From Paraspadella gotoi (lineage: Eukaryota > Chaetognatha): a stretch of 64,000 nucleotides of DNA. The position numbers were made by a program, and so were the translations under genes. The notes under the pieces are model-generated. The model ran no database searches. It was not told the DNA's origin and saw only the letters and a list, made by a program, of their open reading frames with translations. The DNA lies in NCBI GenBank assembly GCA_051294375.1, contig CM119265.1, positions 13,384,124-13,448,123 of the forward strand, read 5' to 3'. Below are positions 48,511-62,467 of this stretch, one piece after another (position 1 is the first letter of the stretch; each line of letters starts with the position of its first letter).

Positions 48511-48554
48511 TGTCAGAAAAAATTCCTACCCTCCTATTTTAATATGGGATAAAG

Positions 48555-48608
<54 letters not shown>

Positions 48609-50308
48609 CCTATTTATTCCTGCCAATGCGAGTGGTAGTCTAAGATTTAATCAGGTGTACAAATAAATTACTATCACCCATTCCTGTGCGAGTAAAAACT
48701 CATATTCTTTAACGTTCTAAAAAAATGTGATGTTAAAAAAAACTCAGCAATCCTGACGCAAGGGAGAGAGTCACCGATTCCCAAGGCGGGGATAAGTATC
48801 TCGCTTCAGTCAATCTTCACATCTGGGACCCATTCTCACGCACTCACCAGAGATAATCACCGTTTTTAATCTGTGATCTTAGTGCAATAATTTAAACTTC
48901 TAGTCTTCTAGTCTTCTTGTCTACTACGTAGAATTATCAGATATTTTTTACCGAAACACTAAGCATTAGAAAAAGAAAACATTTAGAATTTATCTTATAC
49001 GAGCAGCATTTTTTAGTGGTAATTGGGTACATTAGGACCGATAGGTAGCTTGATGAGTATTTTTCTTTATCCAGCAAGCCGATTCTGCAAAAAAAAACAC
49101 AAAAAAACATGATAAATAGAGATGTTTTTCTTCCTTGACTTTTTCGTTCTGTCCTCTTTTCTCCACATGTCCTATCCATGCTTGTCCAAAGTCGTGTCCT
49201 TCTTTGTCGTTTCCCAATCGCTGTCTCTCTCATCCCCTCCCCCCCAGTTTCCCCCCTTCTCCTCCTCTTCCTCATCCTCCAAACCTTTCGCCATCTATGA
49301 ACTCGAAAAGGAAGTTATTGAGGTTTTTCCGACTTTTTTCGGCGAAAGAAAAGAAGCAGAAAAAGAGAGAAAAGTCGAGGTCGTTGTTTTCGCCATTGAA
49401 GTCGTCGTCGTCGTCGTCGTCGTCGTCGTGATCTTCGACTGCTGCTTTGTCGTCTTGGTCATTACTTCTAACTGTTTACTATCGATTTTATTGTTGTCTT
49501 CCCTTTTTTGTCGTCACCCAGCTGAGGCAATCTCTCTCTCTCTTCTCTCTCACTCTCTCTCTCTCTCTCTCTCTTCTCTCCTCTCTCTCTCTCTCTCTCT
49601 TCTTCTCTGTATCTCACACATTCTCCGCTCCCCCAGGACCCGTTTATTTATTTTTCTCATTTCGCGCGAATTTCTTCCAGTTTTCGGTCCATTAAAGGAT
49701 TTTTCTTTGAGTGAATTTCGGCAGAGACGGTGGAAGAATTCGATAGTAGTTTTTGGCGAGACTGGGTGTCGGTGGTGGCGTAGGAGACGGCAAATGGAAA
49801 GATCGATGGCGAAGCGATGGATGAGATGGAGTGTTGGAGTGTCAATGAAGTTGACAAAGATGATGACAAAGTATTATCAATGGAGTACATGGAACTAAAG
49901 TCGTTACATTGAATGATGGCGACATGCTCGCGGGGGCATGACGAAAAGGCAGTCCGGGACAAGTGGAAATTAGCCAAAAACCGACCCATATTCTTTCGGG
50001 TTTATCTTTAGATTGACTCCCTGTCATTCACAAAAAAATTCGAGAGAATTTCAGTATTTTTTTTTTTCCATTTCGTTATAAATCTTTGTAAATACTAAAT
50101 ACAGTCGCAAACTTACGTACTTACTTACTTACGTACTTACATGAAAAAATCTACCGAGAAGTGAAGTACAATTTTAACGATGAGCAACGCGCGTGAAGGA
50201 ACTAAACGTGATTTAGTAAAAAACGAATGAAGTCATTAAATCTTAATACAAAACATGGCGAGCAGCTGCCGCCATATAAAAGACAACAAGCGAGGCATGT
50301 GCAATTAA

Positions 50309-50412
<104 letters not shown>

Positions 50413-50567
50413 TACTTAATTCTCAACATTCATCAAGACAAAAAACCGTAAAAAAATCACAGCGAGAGAAAAAGAAAATAAAAAACAAAAGGGAAAGTTT
50501 TTTCTTTTTTTTTTTAACTTCGTCTCGTATTCGTCTCCTTTTCGTAGCCGATCTCGATCTTTACCTA

Positions 50568-50712
50568 CGATCATTCATTCATTAATTCATTAATTCATTC
50601 ATTCATTCATTCATTCATTCTTTCATTCATTCATTCATTCATTCATTCATTCATTCATTCATTCATTCATTCATTCATTCATTCATTCATTCATTCATTC
50701 ATTCATTCATTC
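50568..50712 (+). repeat. (ATTC)n microsatellite
   Basis: About 36 ATTC units with rare variants (ATTA, TTTC) near the left end. Confidence 0.95.
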
Positions 50713-51818
50713 CCCTCCCTCAGATGTTTTTTTCAAAAAATTCTGACCGAAGCAGAAGTCATCAATCAATCGATGAGAACCGAAGAGACAACAGAGATAT
50801 CGTTTTTTATCTGCCTATTAAATGCAACTCCTCGGCTTTTTCCTCCTTCTCTCCTTTTCTCCCCCTTTCCTCCTCGTTTACTTTATCGTTGTTTACGTTT
50901 CGGTTCTCGCTGTTTTCGTTGTCCGCTGAGGATGTTGTTGTTATAAGGACGACGACGACGACGAGGGCGACACCGTCGACGTCGAAGACGACGCTCACGG
51001 CGACGTGGAACGTGACGCCGACGACCGAAGACGACGACCAAAGTTTGTTTTCTTTTCCCTCGTTTATTGGATTTTGAACCCCGGTTGTCACGGCAACGAA
51101 AAGCGACGGTGCGAAGGGAATTCAATTCTCTTCTCGATACTCGACTTTTTTTATTTTTTATTTATTTATTTTTCAGGCAAAGGAGTCAAAACGACGATTA
51201 AGACGAGGACGATGACAAAATAGTTTGCATTGATATCTCTGTTGTTGGTTTGGTGAGGCAAAAAAAAAAAAAAAAAACTCCGCAAACTAAAGAGGTATTT
51301 TTTCTAGGTAACCCCGTCACGACGACGATTATTAAGACGGTAACGATGATGAAATCTTGGAGATCAAAACCACAATTACAAAGAACCTGTTTTTTCCCGC
51401 CTTTTTCTTCTTCTACGGATCATCTTTGGCGAAAAGTCGTAAAGGGTCGAAGAAGTAAGTGATTATTGAAGATATAGAGTTCAATGTAAATGATAACTAA
51501 AGTATGGTTGACGGTTTGGACTATTGAGCACAATATTTTTTAACTTCAAAACTATTTTAAAAAATAAGGTGTTTTTTTTTGTCTTTGTACTTTTAATTTG
51601 GTTGTTTTGAGGATTCCAACTCCCTCCCAAAGAAAAGGATTCTCAATTCAAGAAACTGAATTTCCAGAAAATCAGTGGTTTATTTGAATCTGCCTCCCGC
51701 CGTGATTCAATCATTGAGGCCACCAAACTGACGCTGGTAAAAAGAAAAAGAAGTTCGCGGAACATTTTTAACAGGAGTCGGAAGATGTTCGAGACATTTG
51801 AATGGAGAAGGATAGGAG

Positions 51819-51870
<52 letters not shown>

Positions 51871-53094
51871 AGAGATGTTGATGGCAACTATCCCGCACTT
51901 TTAAAAGTTCAACCCTTCTACCTTCTTTGTCCGTTTCTTTCACCTCTATTTCTTCTCTTCTCAAATTCAGGCCTCATTTCTTCCCATCTTTCTTATTCAA
52001 ACGCGATCTCTGCTGTTATGTGTCTCACTCTCATTTTCTCCTCTCTCTCTCTCATCTCTCTCTCTCTCTCCTCCTTCTTTGTCTCCTCATCTTCATCTTC
52101 TTCGAGTCTCCGTTTCGCCTTCAAGTGATGGAAATTCTATTTGTCCTTCCTTTTCAAGTCGTCCTTTCGCATCCCTAGGGGCAAAGGGGGTCGAAAGGGG
52201 TGGTAGAGGTGGGTAAAGTGTGGTAGGTGTGGGTGCGAGCGAGGAACGTTGAAAGAGCAGAAGATGAAAAGTGAATTAAAAACGTGAAGATTTAAAATAT
52301 GGAAAAATGGCGAACGATGACTTGAGATGAATGTGAAGTTGTTGGTGAGGAGGGATTAAGGGAAAAGGCCCGGAGTGAGTTTGTGAATGCAGGACAGAGG
52401 AGTGCTAGAGAATTCATAGACAATTTTGTCGGTTAGAAATCGGTTTTCGGGTCTATTTTTGAAAAGTTTTGTTTCCATTTGCATTAAACAAAAAGAAATT
52501 GTTTCGCTCGTTGTGATTTTGGACATTAGTGGATAAAAAAAAATCTTCGGAAATTAACGTGAGAAAAAAAATAAGAAATTGACTCAAGCTCGAGGGGGAA
52601 AAATAGAAACTCAAAAATGGCGATAAAATGGCTGCTCTGGGTGCCATATCAAATGTTTTCCTTGACTGCGGACGTTTTTTTTTTAGGCTGAGAAAGATGG
52701 GGAGGGAGGGGATTACATTTTTTTAAATTTTTTTTTCTTTTTTTAACAGTTGAAAAAACTTACTTAAATCTTAGTTTTTTAATATATTTTTGAGAGATCT
52801 AACAGTCGTTTACAGCAGTCATTCACCTCCTAACCCAAATGTGCCGGGTTCTCGCCTTGTCACCGTCTACAATTTCCGGGAGACGGTTTGACTTTTCTAT
52901 GTAACCCGGTTGCCGACGACTTGGATCGCCCTATAATTTGGTAATTCAACGGCCCTTTTGTACGTATATTTACATTTTAACTTTCATGGGACCTTAGCAT
53001 TTGCTAAAAATAGAAGAATGAATCATCTTGTTGCAAAAGTTTAGCTCGGTACTGTGGCTGTTAAATTCTTTAAAGCCGCAATACCAATATCTGT

Positions 53095-54052
53095 TAGAGC
53101 GTTGAAAAAATAACAAAATATAACAAATCAAGTGAGGTACATAGCTATTTTAGTGTAATGTAGTTTGTAGATTCGACGGTGATGACCATTTTTTTGTATA
53201 ATTTTATCTTTCTTGTCGGAATGGCGGTTTTTAATGTTTATAAATTGTTATAAAATAGCAAAACCATTATAAGTTATGATAAATCAAATTATTAAAATTT
53301 TAAAAAAATTATATGAGCTTTTGAAATATAAAAAAAAACTTATAAAAATATTTTGGTAAGTTTATTTTTAAATTTTATGTTTTTAAAAAGTTAGTTAACT
53401 ATATTTATTATAATTATGAGTAAAATTGGGCTAAAATTAAAAAATAATAATTTCAAAAATTTTTTATGATTTGCATTCTTTGGAAAAAGTTGATATAAGA
53501 AAATAATTTTATATCAAAATTATGTCATTAAGTTGGTCAAAATTCAGAAAAACTATAATTTTAAGCCAAAAATTGAAAAATTAAACAAAAAAGTTTTTAA
53601 TATTTTAATACTTAATGAAAGATTTTTTTAAAATGGTTCTTTTTATACTAATTTTTTGTAAGGAATTCAATCCGGTTTTTAAAATTTTAAAATTTTATTT
53701 TTTCACTTAGCTTTATTTTATTATTATTTATTAATAAATATAGCTAACAAACTATTAATAAAATATAAAATTTGTAAATAAACTTACAAAAATTTTATAG
53801 TGGTGTTTTATTTTCATATTATGTAAGTTAAATATAGCTTTTATAAAATCTTAATATTTTGAGTTTCTTATACTCTACAATGTTTGCTCCATTTTAATAG
53901 CACCTTATATGCTGCAAAATCGCCATTTCCGACAAAGATGAGACTATAACAAAAAATTGGTTATCATCATCGAATTCTACAGACTTTATTACACTAAAAT
54001 AGCTATGTACAATCACTTGATTTGTTATATTTTGTTATTTTTCAACGCCCTA
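53095..54052. mobile_element. hAT-like non-autonomous element with 8-bp target duplication
   Basis: Terminal inverted repeats: TAGAGCGTTGAAAAAATAAC on the left, and on the right the reverse complement of TAGGGCGTTGAAAAATAAC. Similarity continues for about 140 bp on each side (AAATCAAGTG, GTACATAGCTATTTTAGTGT). ATATCTGT flanks both ends exactly (53087-53094 and 54053-54060). An 8-bp duplication with TAG-G tips is the hAT signature. The AT-rich interior has no ORF. Confidence 0.9.
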
Positions 54053-55847
54053 ATATCTGTGTTTATGCAACCCAAAAAAAAAGGAGACGCATCGCGGGCA
54101 AAATTGGAAACAGGAAAATAAAGATTCCGAGTTTGTTCTCGTAACCGGAAGCAAAATGTTCCGAGAGACGCTTTTTGAGGGCTCGGCTCACACCCTAGGG
54201 GCGGCGAGAGAGCGTGTAGCGTTGGGAGTGACGAGGGGTGCTTTAGCGAGGAAAGAGGAATATAAAAAGGGGTGATAAAAAAGGAAAGTGGGAGAGCGGT
54301 GAGTTTGGGTCAAGCAAAATCCAGTCCGGGGCTGAATCGCTAACGAAGCGCCGGCTTAAAAAGGGTGACCTTTGGCTATTCCGGGTAGATCTAGCGCCAA
54401 AATGCAAGCGCGGAATTTTATATGGTGCGTTAGATATGATGTTTTTTTTTTTTGAGGTGGTATCGTCTCCCTCCCCTCTCCCCCTCTTCCTTCTTTCCGT
54501 TCGACAAGTGCCAAGCAAGAAATGGATCCGCCCACAAAATATTTGCTCTCATTTTAGCAGCAAACTGATATTTTTTTCTTCCTTCCAGAAAAAAAAAATC
54601 TCTCTTTTTTTCATTCGATTTGTCGCTTTTTCTTTGCGATGGAAAAACGCCGCAGCGGGATTTCGAGCCGCCTTTTCTGCCCCCCCCCTCTGCCGCGCCT
54701 GCCGCCGCCGCCGCCGCCGCCACCACCGTCGGTATCCGCAGTCAAATTCCAATCCCCTTCCGCTTCCTTCCGAATCTCCGGCGTTTCTTAGCCAATGCCA
54801 ACTCGTTTGACACACCCGCCACCTCCCAAACCGTTCGCCAGAGGCGGCGTCTCCTCTGATTCCGAAACGAACGAACAAAAGACGGCGACAGTTCCGTCGC
54901 CCGTAGCCTTTTGTGTTTTCTTGAATAAGTTGTCTGAGGGACTTGAGTTTGTTCAGTTCTTTAAAACATCGAACGGATAATTTGGTTTCTGCTGATCTGG
55001 CTAGCTAGAGCCTAGACCAATGTCTCTTATGAGATTTGACGGGTTCTTTCAATGTCCGGTTAACTCAATTGCCATAACTGACCCGGATCGAACTAGGTGT
55101 CTCGTTCAATTTCGAATCTCTTCTCAAAATGTTTGTCCCGCCTGTGGTTTATGCCGCTAAACTCGCTGAAGTTTTTATTCGCGGTTGATAATGGTTCCCC
55201 GAAAAAAAATTGATACATCAACTTGGTACATTTTGTTTTTTTGCCCCCGATCATTGTCTTTATACATCGATTTAACCCGCCTTCGTTAGTCCCCGCTATA
55301 CCGCCGATGGTTTATTGCAATAAACTTCAAGGGCAGAAAGAAGAAAAAAAAAACCGATTGTCCTCGATAATATTCCTTCCCGCCAATGAATAGTCCCTTC
55401 CGCACTGATTTTCTCTCTCTCGCCCCTCGAATTGTCCCTTCAGTCGTTTGTCTCGCCGCAATGTCGCCTCAATTTCTCAGTTTGTCTCCGCCATTTTTTT
55501 TTTATTCCCGATTCACGTGACCCTGCATCCAATTTCCTCGTCCCGGAGGCACGGCCTCTAAATTCGTCCCCGGCCTTCTCCCCCCCCCTGCTTTTTTTTT
55601 TCTCTCCGCGTAAAGTAATTGCGATTCGCGACTGGCGCTGCGAGCTTTTCAATTCTCCTTCTCTTCTCTTCATTTACATTCATTTGCGATTGATTCGTTT
55701 GCAAAAAAAATTTGGGGGGGGGGGAAAGTGAAACGTTTTAAAAACGAGGAATTAGTTAATAGTGATGTGGGTAATTCTAATTGGAATAGCTCGTAAAATT
55801 TATATCAGTTACAATCATGATTGAAAGCTTGCGGGGTTCTGCTATGT

Positions 55848-55926
55848 TATTATCTTGTAAGAGGAATGGAGGGAAAGATAGCTTATTCATTAAAGGAATG
55901 GATATGGGATAATTTATATATTGGTA
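55848..55926 (+). repeat. dispersed repeat family, copy E (internally deleted)
   Basis: TTATCTTGTAAGAGGAATGG is followed directly by AAAGATAGCTTATTCATTAA and GGATAATTTATATATTGG. The CAAAGTCAGGGG block of other copies is missing. Confidence 0.7.
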
Positions 55927-56243
55927 GTGATGGAACATTGTGGAATCGAATTTTTAGGCACTAAGTAAAAGGTACTAAAGGGTACTAAAGGAAATAAAAG
56001 TGCTAAAGGTACTAAAGGGCTTCCCATGAACAGAACCTGTTTAATGGCTGCCCCCAAAGCGGACGACCGGTTTTTTGAATTTGATTTCTCAACCGAGGCT
56101 GTGCTTTAAAAAAACATTGGGTTCATATTTTTCTAAACGCCTGTTGTATTTTTTTTTCAACTTCTTTTAAACTTTTTTAGGATGAACATAAGTGCTATGT
56201 ATACTTTTTTAAAAACTTCATATGGTTTGCATGGTTTAACCTT

Positions 56244-56415
56244 TGCTTATGAAAATCGTATAACCAATTTAAAAATTATTAAATCATTTAATAAATAATA
56301 AACAAGCTGTTGTGCCCCTCACTTTTGGACAATCTATGGTGGATTAAGGCCTCCATCCCAGACCATCCCTCTTACAAGACCCTGCAAAAATTCAATCAAG
56401 ATTCTCTCAAAGTCT
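56244..56415 (-). repeat. dispersed repeat family, copy F
   Basis: Blocks in reverse order: ATAACCAATTTAAAAATTAT, TTGTGCCCCTCACTTTTGGA, GGTGGATTAAGGCCTCCATC and CCCTCTTACAAGAC, then AATTCAATCAAGATTCTCTC as in copy C. Confidence 0.78.
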
Positions 56416-56550
56416 AATTTATTCATTCTTAGAGTACTTTGCTTCCCTATCAATGAAGTGGTATATTATTTCAAAGAATATTTAAACTTTCAATCGTATC
56501 AAAGGATCGCTCCCTTAAGTATTAGATCGGGGAATTGTTATTCATGTTAA

Positions 56551-56820
<270 letters not shown>

Positions 56821-56981
56821 AAGGTGGGATTCATTCATGTTCGTTCAAGCAAACCGAACGATAAAACGAACATGAGAATCTATTGGACATGTTTCCCAAA
56901 AAAATATCTTCGTTTTTTTCTCACGTACAATGCTTTTAACAATAACAAATTTATTTATTAGAAACGTCTTTGAAAAAAAAA

Positions 56982-57400
56982 ATGTTTGACTACCGGCATA
57001 ACTTGATGCGAAACGGAGCGGTTAACCGCAACCGATACCAACGAGATCCGCCCTCCGACTACGTGAACGTTTTCGATCAAAGCTGGCGATTAATTCAAGA
57101 GGGAATCATGGATTCCGATCGAATGGAACTCGTGGAAATGGGCGGCGTTGGCGGCGGGAATTTTAGCGGCGTAGTTAGCGGCGGGGTTGGCGACGCCCAC
57201 GACAGAGTCGACGGCGAGTTGATCGCTGACGACGACGGGGAGGAAGATTGGACGTTTTACTATTCCGGACAGAGAAACCAAGAGGAATTTCAGAAGGACG
57301 GTAAAATGACAAAAGGGGATAAGTTAGTAACATTTTAGAATTTATTTTATCGTTAAAAGATAATATTGAAGCGGTGTGAGAGAGAAGAGAGAGAGAGGAG

Positions 57401-57453
<53 letters not shown>

Positions 57454-60400
57454 CCTTACACGTACCTCCAAATCCCAGTTCTTCGCCATTGGTCCGACGC
57501 ATCGCCGAAGATCAAAGAGTCCGACTTTTTTCGCCGCGAATGTATCGTCTTCGTCCCCAAGACTCCGAGCGGCGCTAATCGCGACACCGATGAATCATCC
57601 GGCGCCAACGTTCAACCTCCGTGCGTGTGCGGACGATCAAAGGCCGATCACGAGTCGACGAATTTAAACTCGGCGCTGCCCGAGACGCCCTCTGGTAGAT
57701 ACTGAGACCGACAATATAAATAGTAACGCCTCTCGGCTTTGTGACAGTTATCACAAGTACTTATCTCTTCTTCGTCCGGTTTTGACGGTTTCATTCTCTG
57801 CCGAAATAATAATAGTTTGATGATAAACAATATAAATTATCATATAACTTATGAAAAAACCTTTTTTTTTCTTTTCCTGGCCAAGACACCCCGACAGTTC
57901 CCTTCCCCAAACCGCCGCCATGGTCAATGCAGAAATGCACCTCTCGCCTCCCCACCAACGCCTTCGGAAGCCTCAACTTTGTCGTCAACGGGAAGTCAGT
58001 CGGATTCGGAAATAGGCAGAAGAAATTCATTAGGATCGCGGCGCCCGAAGATTTAGAGTCGAGAGAAGGTGAGCTATCCTTCAGTCAATCTATAAATCAA
58101 ATATTTAATAAATCAATCAATATGTACAGCATATTTCTAAATCGATATTTAAAATTGAACATTCAAAAATAAAAATCAATCGATCAAAATAAAAGTCAAT
58201 AAAATTAATTTCTTGTAAAAAAGGTATTGATTTTTTGGAAGCGACGAAGCAATTGCTTGTTCAAAAATGGAAACTCGGAAGACCCAGTCTCATTTTATCG
58301 ATAACCGGCGGCGCCAAAGATTTTAAAATTCCACCAAAAGTAAGGGCGGGAATTGAGGAAGGTCGTAGACAGATATTATTTCGGTAAGACTGTAAGTGTT
58401 ACCGTTACTGTATTACGACTGTTATAATCCTTTAAGCTTCTTGAAAAATTAAGAAAGTTCTCTATCGAAAATTTCATGTTCTATGATTTTCTCTCCACCA
58501 GATAACCACCGCCTTCCAATCTTCCATCGAACGCCTGGTTCAACTCTCTCCACGAGTGTGGTTGGTAACGGGCGGAACCCACACCGGGGTGATGAAATTG
58601 GTGGGCAAAGCCTTCAAGAACTTCGTGCTAACGCGCATTCCCGACGAGGGCGCCCACCGACGGCCCCAGATGGTCTGCCTGGGCGTGGCACCCTGGGGCG
58701 TGGTACATCATCGGCAGCGTCTCGTCGACGCCGATGGCGGCGCTGTTGACTACGAGATCGACAAGGGAGTTGACGAGGTGAATCCAGGGGAAGAGGAGAG
58801 GTTGTAGTTTTGAAAAACGTTTTTATTTTGAATATAATTAATCTTCTTTCATTTTGATTAGATTTAAAAAATACTTAAAAAATGAATAACTTTTCATTTC
58901 GATTTCTTGATATTTCATTGCCTACATTTCGAAAAGGGCAGCACCTTCGACGTCAGCCTCGATCCCAACCACTCTCACTTTCTCCTGTCGGACGACGGAC
59001 GACTCGAATACGGCGCCGACATCGGACTCCGAGCTAAACTGGAGGAGCACGTGGCCAACACGGTGCAGCCAGGCACGAGAGTGCCTCTCGTCGCCGTGCT
59101 CCTGGAAGGTGGACCGGGATCGTTGAAGACGGTCGCCGAGGGCGTCTCCGTTCGGACGCCCTGCATCGTCGTCGCCGGAACCGGCAGAGCAGCCGATGTC
59201 ATCGTGGAGACTGACGAGATGTTCGGGAAGTTCTTAGCGACTCAAGAGGGTATGATCGGGAATAAGAAACGAAACTTACAAAAATATTTAAAATTAACTT
59301 GATTTTTTTAGTCAGTTTTTTCAATTAATATTTGTCTATAAATATATATATTATTGTAAATTGGTATTATTTATCAATATTTACATTTTTCTCCCAACTC
59401 CAAACCAGGCTCCACCGTCGAAGAATTCGCCTCGAATCGCTCCGCCGAAATCCGAGAAGTCCTCAAGCGTCACAAGATGGATATCGACGACCCTTCCAAG
59501 CTGCTCGACCCTCTTTACAAAATCCTCCGGAACCGGGAATACCTCCACGTCTTCGCCGTCGACGACGACGATTCCACGAACGACTTGGCCAAGGTGATCC
59601 TCCACGCCGTCCTCGTTAAGGCCGAGCGGGAGGCCGCCGGCAGGGACGAGGACGAGGCGGTCAACGCGTGGAACATCCTCTGGTTGGCCTTTCGGTGGAA
59701 TCGCATCGCGACAGCGCGGACCATCCTCGGAAAATCGGCGCGAATGCTGGACAACGACGACGTATTTGAACTGTTCAACCAGGCGCTCATCATGAAAAGG
59801 TGCCATATTTTTAAGATTCAAGACGAATGAGGTATTTTGAAAATTGATAAAAACCCTTTTTTTTCACAGATGCGGGTTTCTGGAACTGCTCCTCGGCGAT
59901 TCCAACGTGTTTCCCATCAAAGAATACAGTCAATCGCCAAAATTTACGCAGATCTTCGGTTACTTGGCCAACCGCAAGCAATTTGACCAGTTGGCAAATT
60001 GGGCCGAGATTCTTGACTCGATCTTTCGACGAAAAATCGGAGATTTTTTCAAAAACGGCTCTGAATTTTTGAGAAAAAACTTTTTCGGCAGCCTCTTCGT
60101 CTGGGCGTTGTTAAGAAACGATTTCGACGTCGGCATGGCAGTATTTTTCCTCATGAAATCCAATTACCCCATCGCACACTGCTTGATCGCCTGTAATATA
60201 TTTCGAAAAAGGGCCCTACGAGAGAGCAACGACCAAGCCGCTCGAGACATGGAGGAACAAGCCCTATCCTTTGAACAGATCGCCGCGAACATTTTGGAAA
60301 AGTGTTACCGAGGCTCGGACGTCAGAGCAAAGCTTCTTCTCGTTCGTGAACTGTTGCCGCTTGGTCGTTCGTCCGTCGTTCAGCTGGCCATACACGGCAA

Positions 60401-62219
60401 CTGCAAGAATTTCATAAGTCACCAAGCGTGCCAAGAGCTTTTCCAAACCATCTGGCTCAATCAAATCCCCAACAACTTGGGATTCTTGAGATTCTTCGCC
60501 TGCATGCTCTGTCCTCCCTTGGCTCTTTGCCTGTTGAAGAAAAACGGGAAATACCAGGCGGAAGAAGAATTCGTGGCGCCTGATTTCCGTTTCGTCTTGT
60601 CTAACGGAACCGGGACGCATCAGAGATCCTGGTCGATCGCTTATGCCAAGTTGATGAGAATGTCGAGTTTGGATCGACAGGAATCCGTCAGGATCGCCTC
60701 GTCGTCGAGGAGAGCCGAGTTGAAGGACAATTTCTTGGCGCTGACGGAGATCGGAATCGACGTGGGATTCCAGGCCTCGGATTCCGCTTGGACGGAGATG
60801 AGGAGATTTTGCGAAGCGCCCGTCGTCAAGTTCTATTGGTCGCTCATCACCTACGTGGTTCGTACAATGTACACAATTAATTTTATTTTACATATTTGCT
60901 AAAAAATTTATTTATTTCCCTTTCCCAAGATTTTCTTGGCAATTTTTGCCACGCATATCCTGCAACCGGCCGACGTTCTCACCGAAACTCACTTCTCTGC
61001 CATCGAAATCTTCCTCTTCGTCTTTTGGCTCAACTTTCTCTGCCAAGAAATCTTCCAAGTTTTCTACTCGGACATGCAGGGGAAACTGGAAAAGGTCAAG
61101 GAGCACTTCGAGTCGGCCTGGAACATTCTCGATTCGTTGATCATCGGCTTCATGGTCCTCACACTGACTCTGCGAATCGCTGGCCTATTTCTCGACGAGA
61201 CCTTCGAGGAAGACGACGTCTCTATCTTGGTCAAAATGAGCTACTCCGCTTTGTTCCTCCTGTTTTGCATCCGCATCTTGGCCATCTACACGGCGTCTCC
61301 GCTGCTCGGTCCCAAATTGGTCATGATCAAGAGGATGGTGGCGGATTTGTTCTTCTTTATGTCCATTTTGATGGTGTTCGTGATTTCCTACGGGATCGTC
61401 TGCCAAAGCCTCTTTCAGTCGGTGATGAAGAGATGTCACCAAGGCGTCTTCAACGAGACCTACAGTGTGTCGGACATTTTCAGCGAACCCTATTGGAACC
61501 TAATGGGAGAGTTGGGCTTGGATCGATGGCTGGACCTCGATTCGCAGAGGAAAATGTGTATCATGGCTCGGCATTGGCTTTTTCCCGGTCTGCAAGCCAT
61601 CTATCTTCTCATAAGCTCTATCCTCTTGCTCAATCTGCTCATCGCAATGTTCAGTCAGACGTTCAGCGAAGTACAAGAAGAATCGCTCAAAATTTGGGCC
61701 TTTAACCGGCACGATTTGATTCTCGAGTACAGGGTGCGTTCGGCGCTTCCACAACCCATCGCTTTGATAGAATTTTTGTTCAGGTAAACGAAAATATCTG
61801 CTTAAACCTGTAATTAACGCGTTAAAGAGGCCTAACTTTACTGAGATCACGGACAAGAAATAAGTTTAACGTGAGTAAAATAAAAAAAATAACCAGAAAA
61901 GAAAAGGATGAAAAAATCAAAATGAAACAATCGTAAAATAAATTCAAATTATTCATTGTCCTCAAGATTAATACGAATGGCGTTTGGCCACCACTTCGGC
62001 TCTAAAAAGATCGTGGAGCGAAGCAGCTGCCTCAAGTTGAAGCTGGAGCGCAACCTCCAAGTCTGGGCGGACGAGGGCCGCTGGGCCCAGCGCTTCGCTA
62101 AGACGCTCAAGCGATGGGAGTTCGCCGTCGCTCAGCGTCTCTTCCATGCGGAGAGAGAGAGGTTGTCACGCGCCTTCGAAGATCGACGCCGCGGAAACGA
62201 ATCGGCTTCGATCGATTGA
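56982..62219 (+). CDS. TRPM-family cation channel
   Basis: Ten exons (56982-57300, 57479-57694, 57886-58068, 58224-58339, 58502-58777, 58937-59249, 59409-59799, 59870-60857, 60930-61783, 61967-62219) join in phase into 1302 aa. The TRPM homology region follows the family order: FFRRECIVFVP and CVCG, SRLPTNAFGSLNF, RPSLILSITGGA, RVWLVTGGTHTGVMKLVGKA, DPNHSHFLLSDDGRLEYGA, VPLVAVLLEGGPGSLKTV, then ankyrin-like helices (AWNILWLAFRWNRIATARTI). Six membrane segments run from about 923 to 1176. The pore region reads EPYWNLMGELGLDRWLD (about 1120-1136), with GE as in TRPM1/3/6/7, then S6 LLLNLLIAMFSQTF and the TRP helix WAFNRHDLILEYR. Only about 100 residues follow, with no Nudix or alpha-kinase domain. 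A tetrameric plasma-membrane channel permeable to cations is expected; gating is unknown. Confidence 0.95.
57378..57451 (+). repeat. (GA)n microsatellite in TRPM intron 1
   Basis: Purine tract ending 27 bp before the exon 2 acceptor (CTCCAAATCCCAG). The functional polypyrimidine tract is only the short stretch after it. Confidence 0.9.
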
Positions 62220-62431
62220 GATCGAAATAATCAATCAGGGTCACTCAGTCAACATACTCATTACTCAATAACCCGAAATTGTGATTATTTTTTCAGATTT
62301 TTTGTTGCTTTTCATTTCAAATTTATAATCTTAAACTATCTAAATAAAATAACTTCTTCCCTCGTCCTACATATTTTTAATGAAACAAACTTGGTCGTGT
62401 AACTAGGTTATTTTAATGCAAATATACAGTC

Positions 62432-62467
<36 letters not shown>

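Larger units (their letters stand above)
54061..56552. other. intergenic, no gene recognised
   Basis: GC-richer from 54.1 to 55.7 kb, with a (GCC)n run near 54698-54722 and open frames on both strands, as in a promoter or CpG-rich exon; no product can be supported. A short TACTAAAGG tandem repeat lies at 55967-56018. Two dispersed-repeat copies follow. Confidence 0.45.

Noticed and set aside
49122-49898. 258-codon + ORF, the longest in the gene-poor region
   Set aside because: Mostly CT microsatellite, poly-Ser and poly-Val from trinucleotide repeats, with an equally open minus frame at its 3' part; no domain.
50568-50712. Regularly spaced repeat that might suggest a CRISPR array
   Set aside because: It is a plain ATTC microsatellite without spacers, in a eukaryotic genome.
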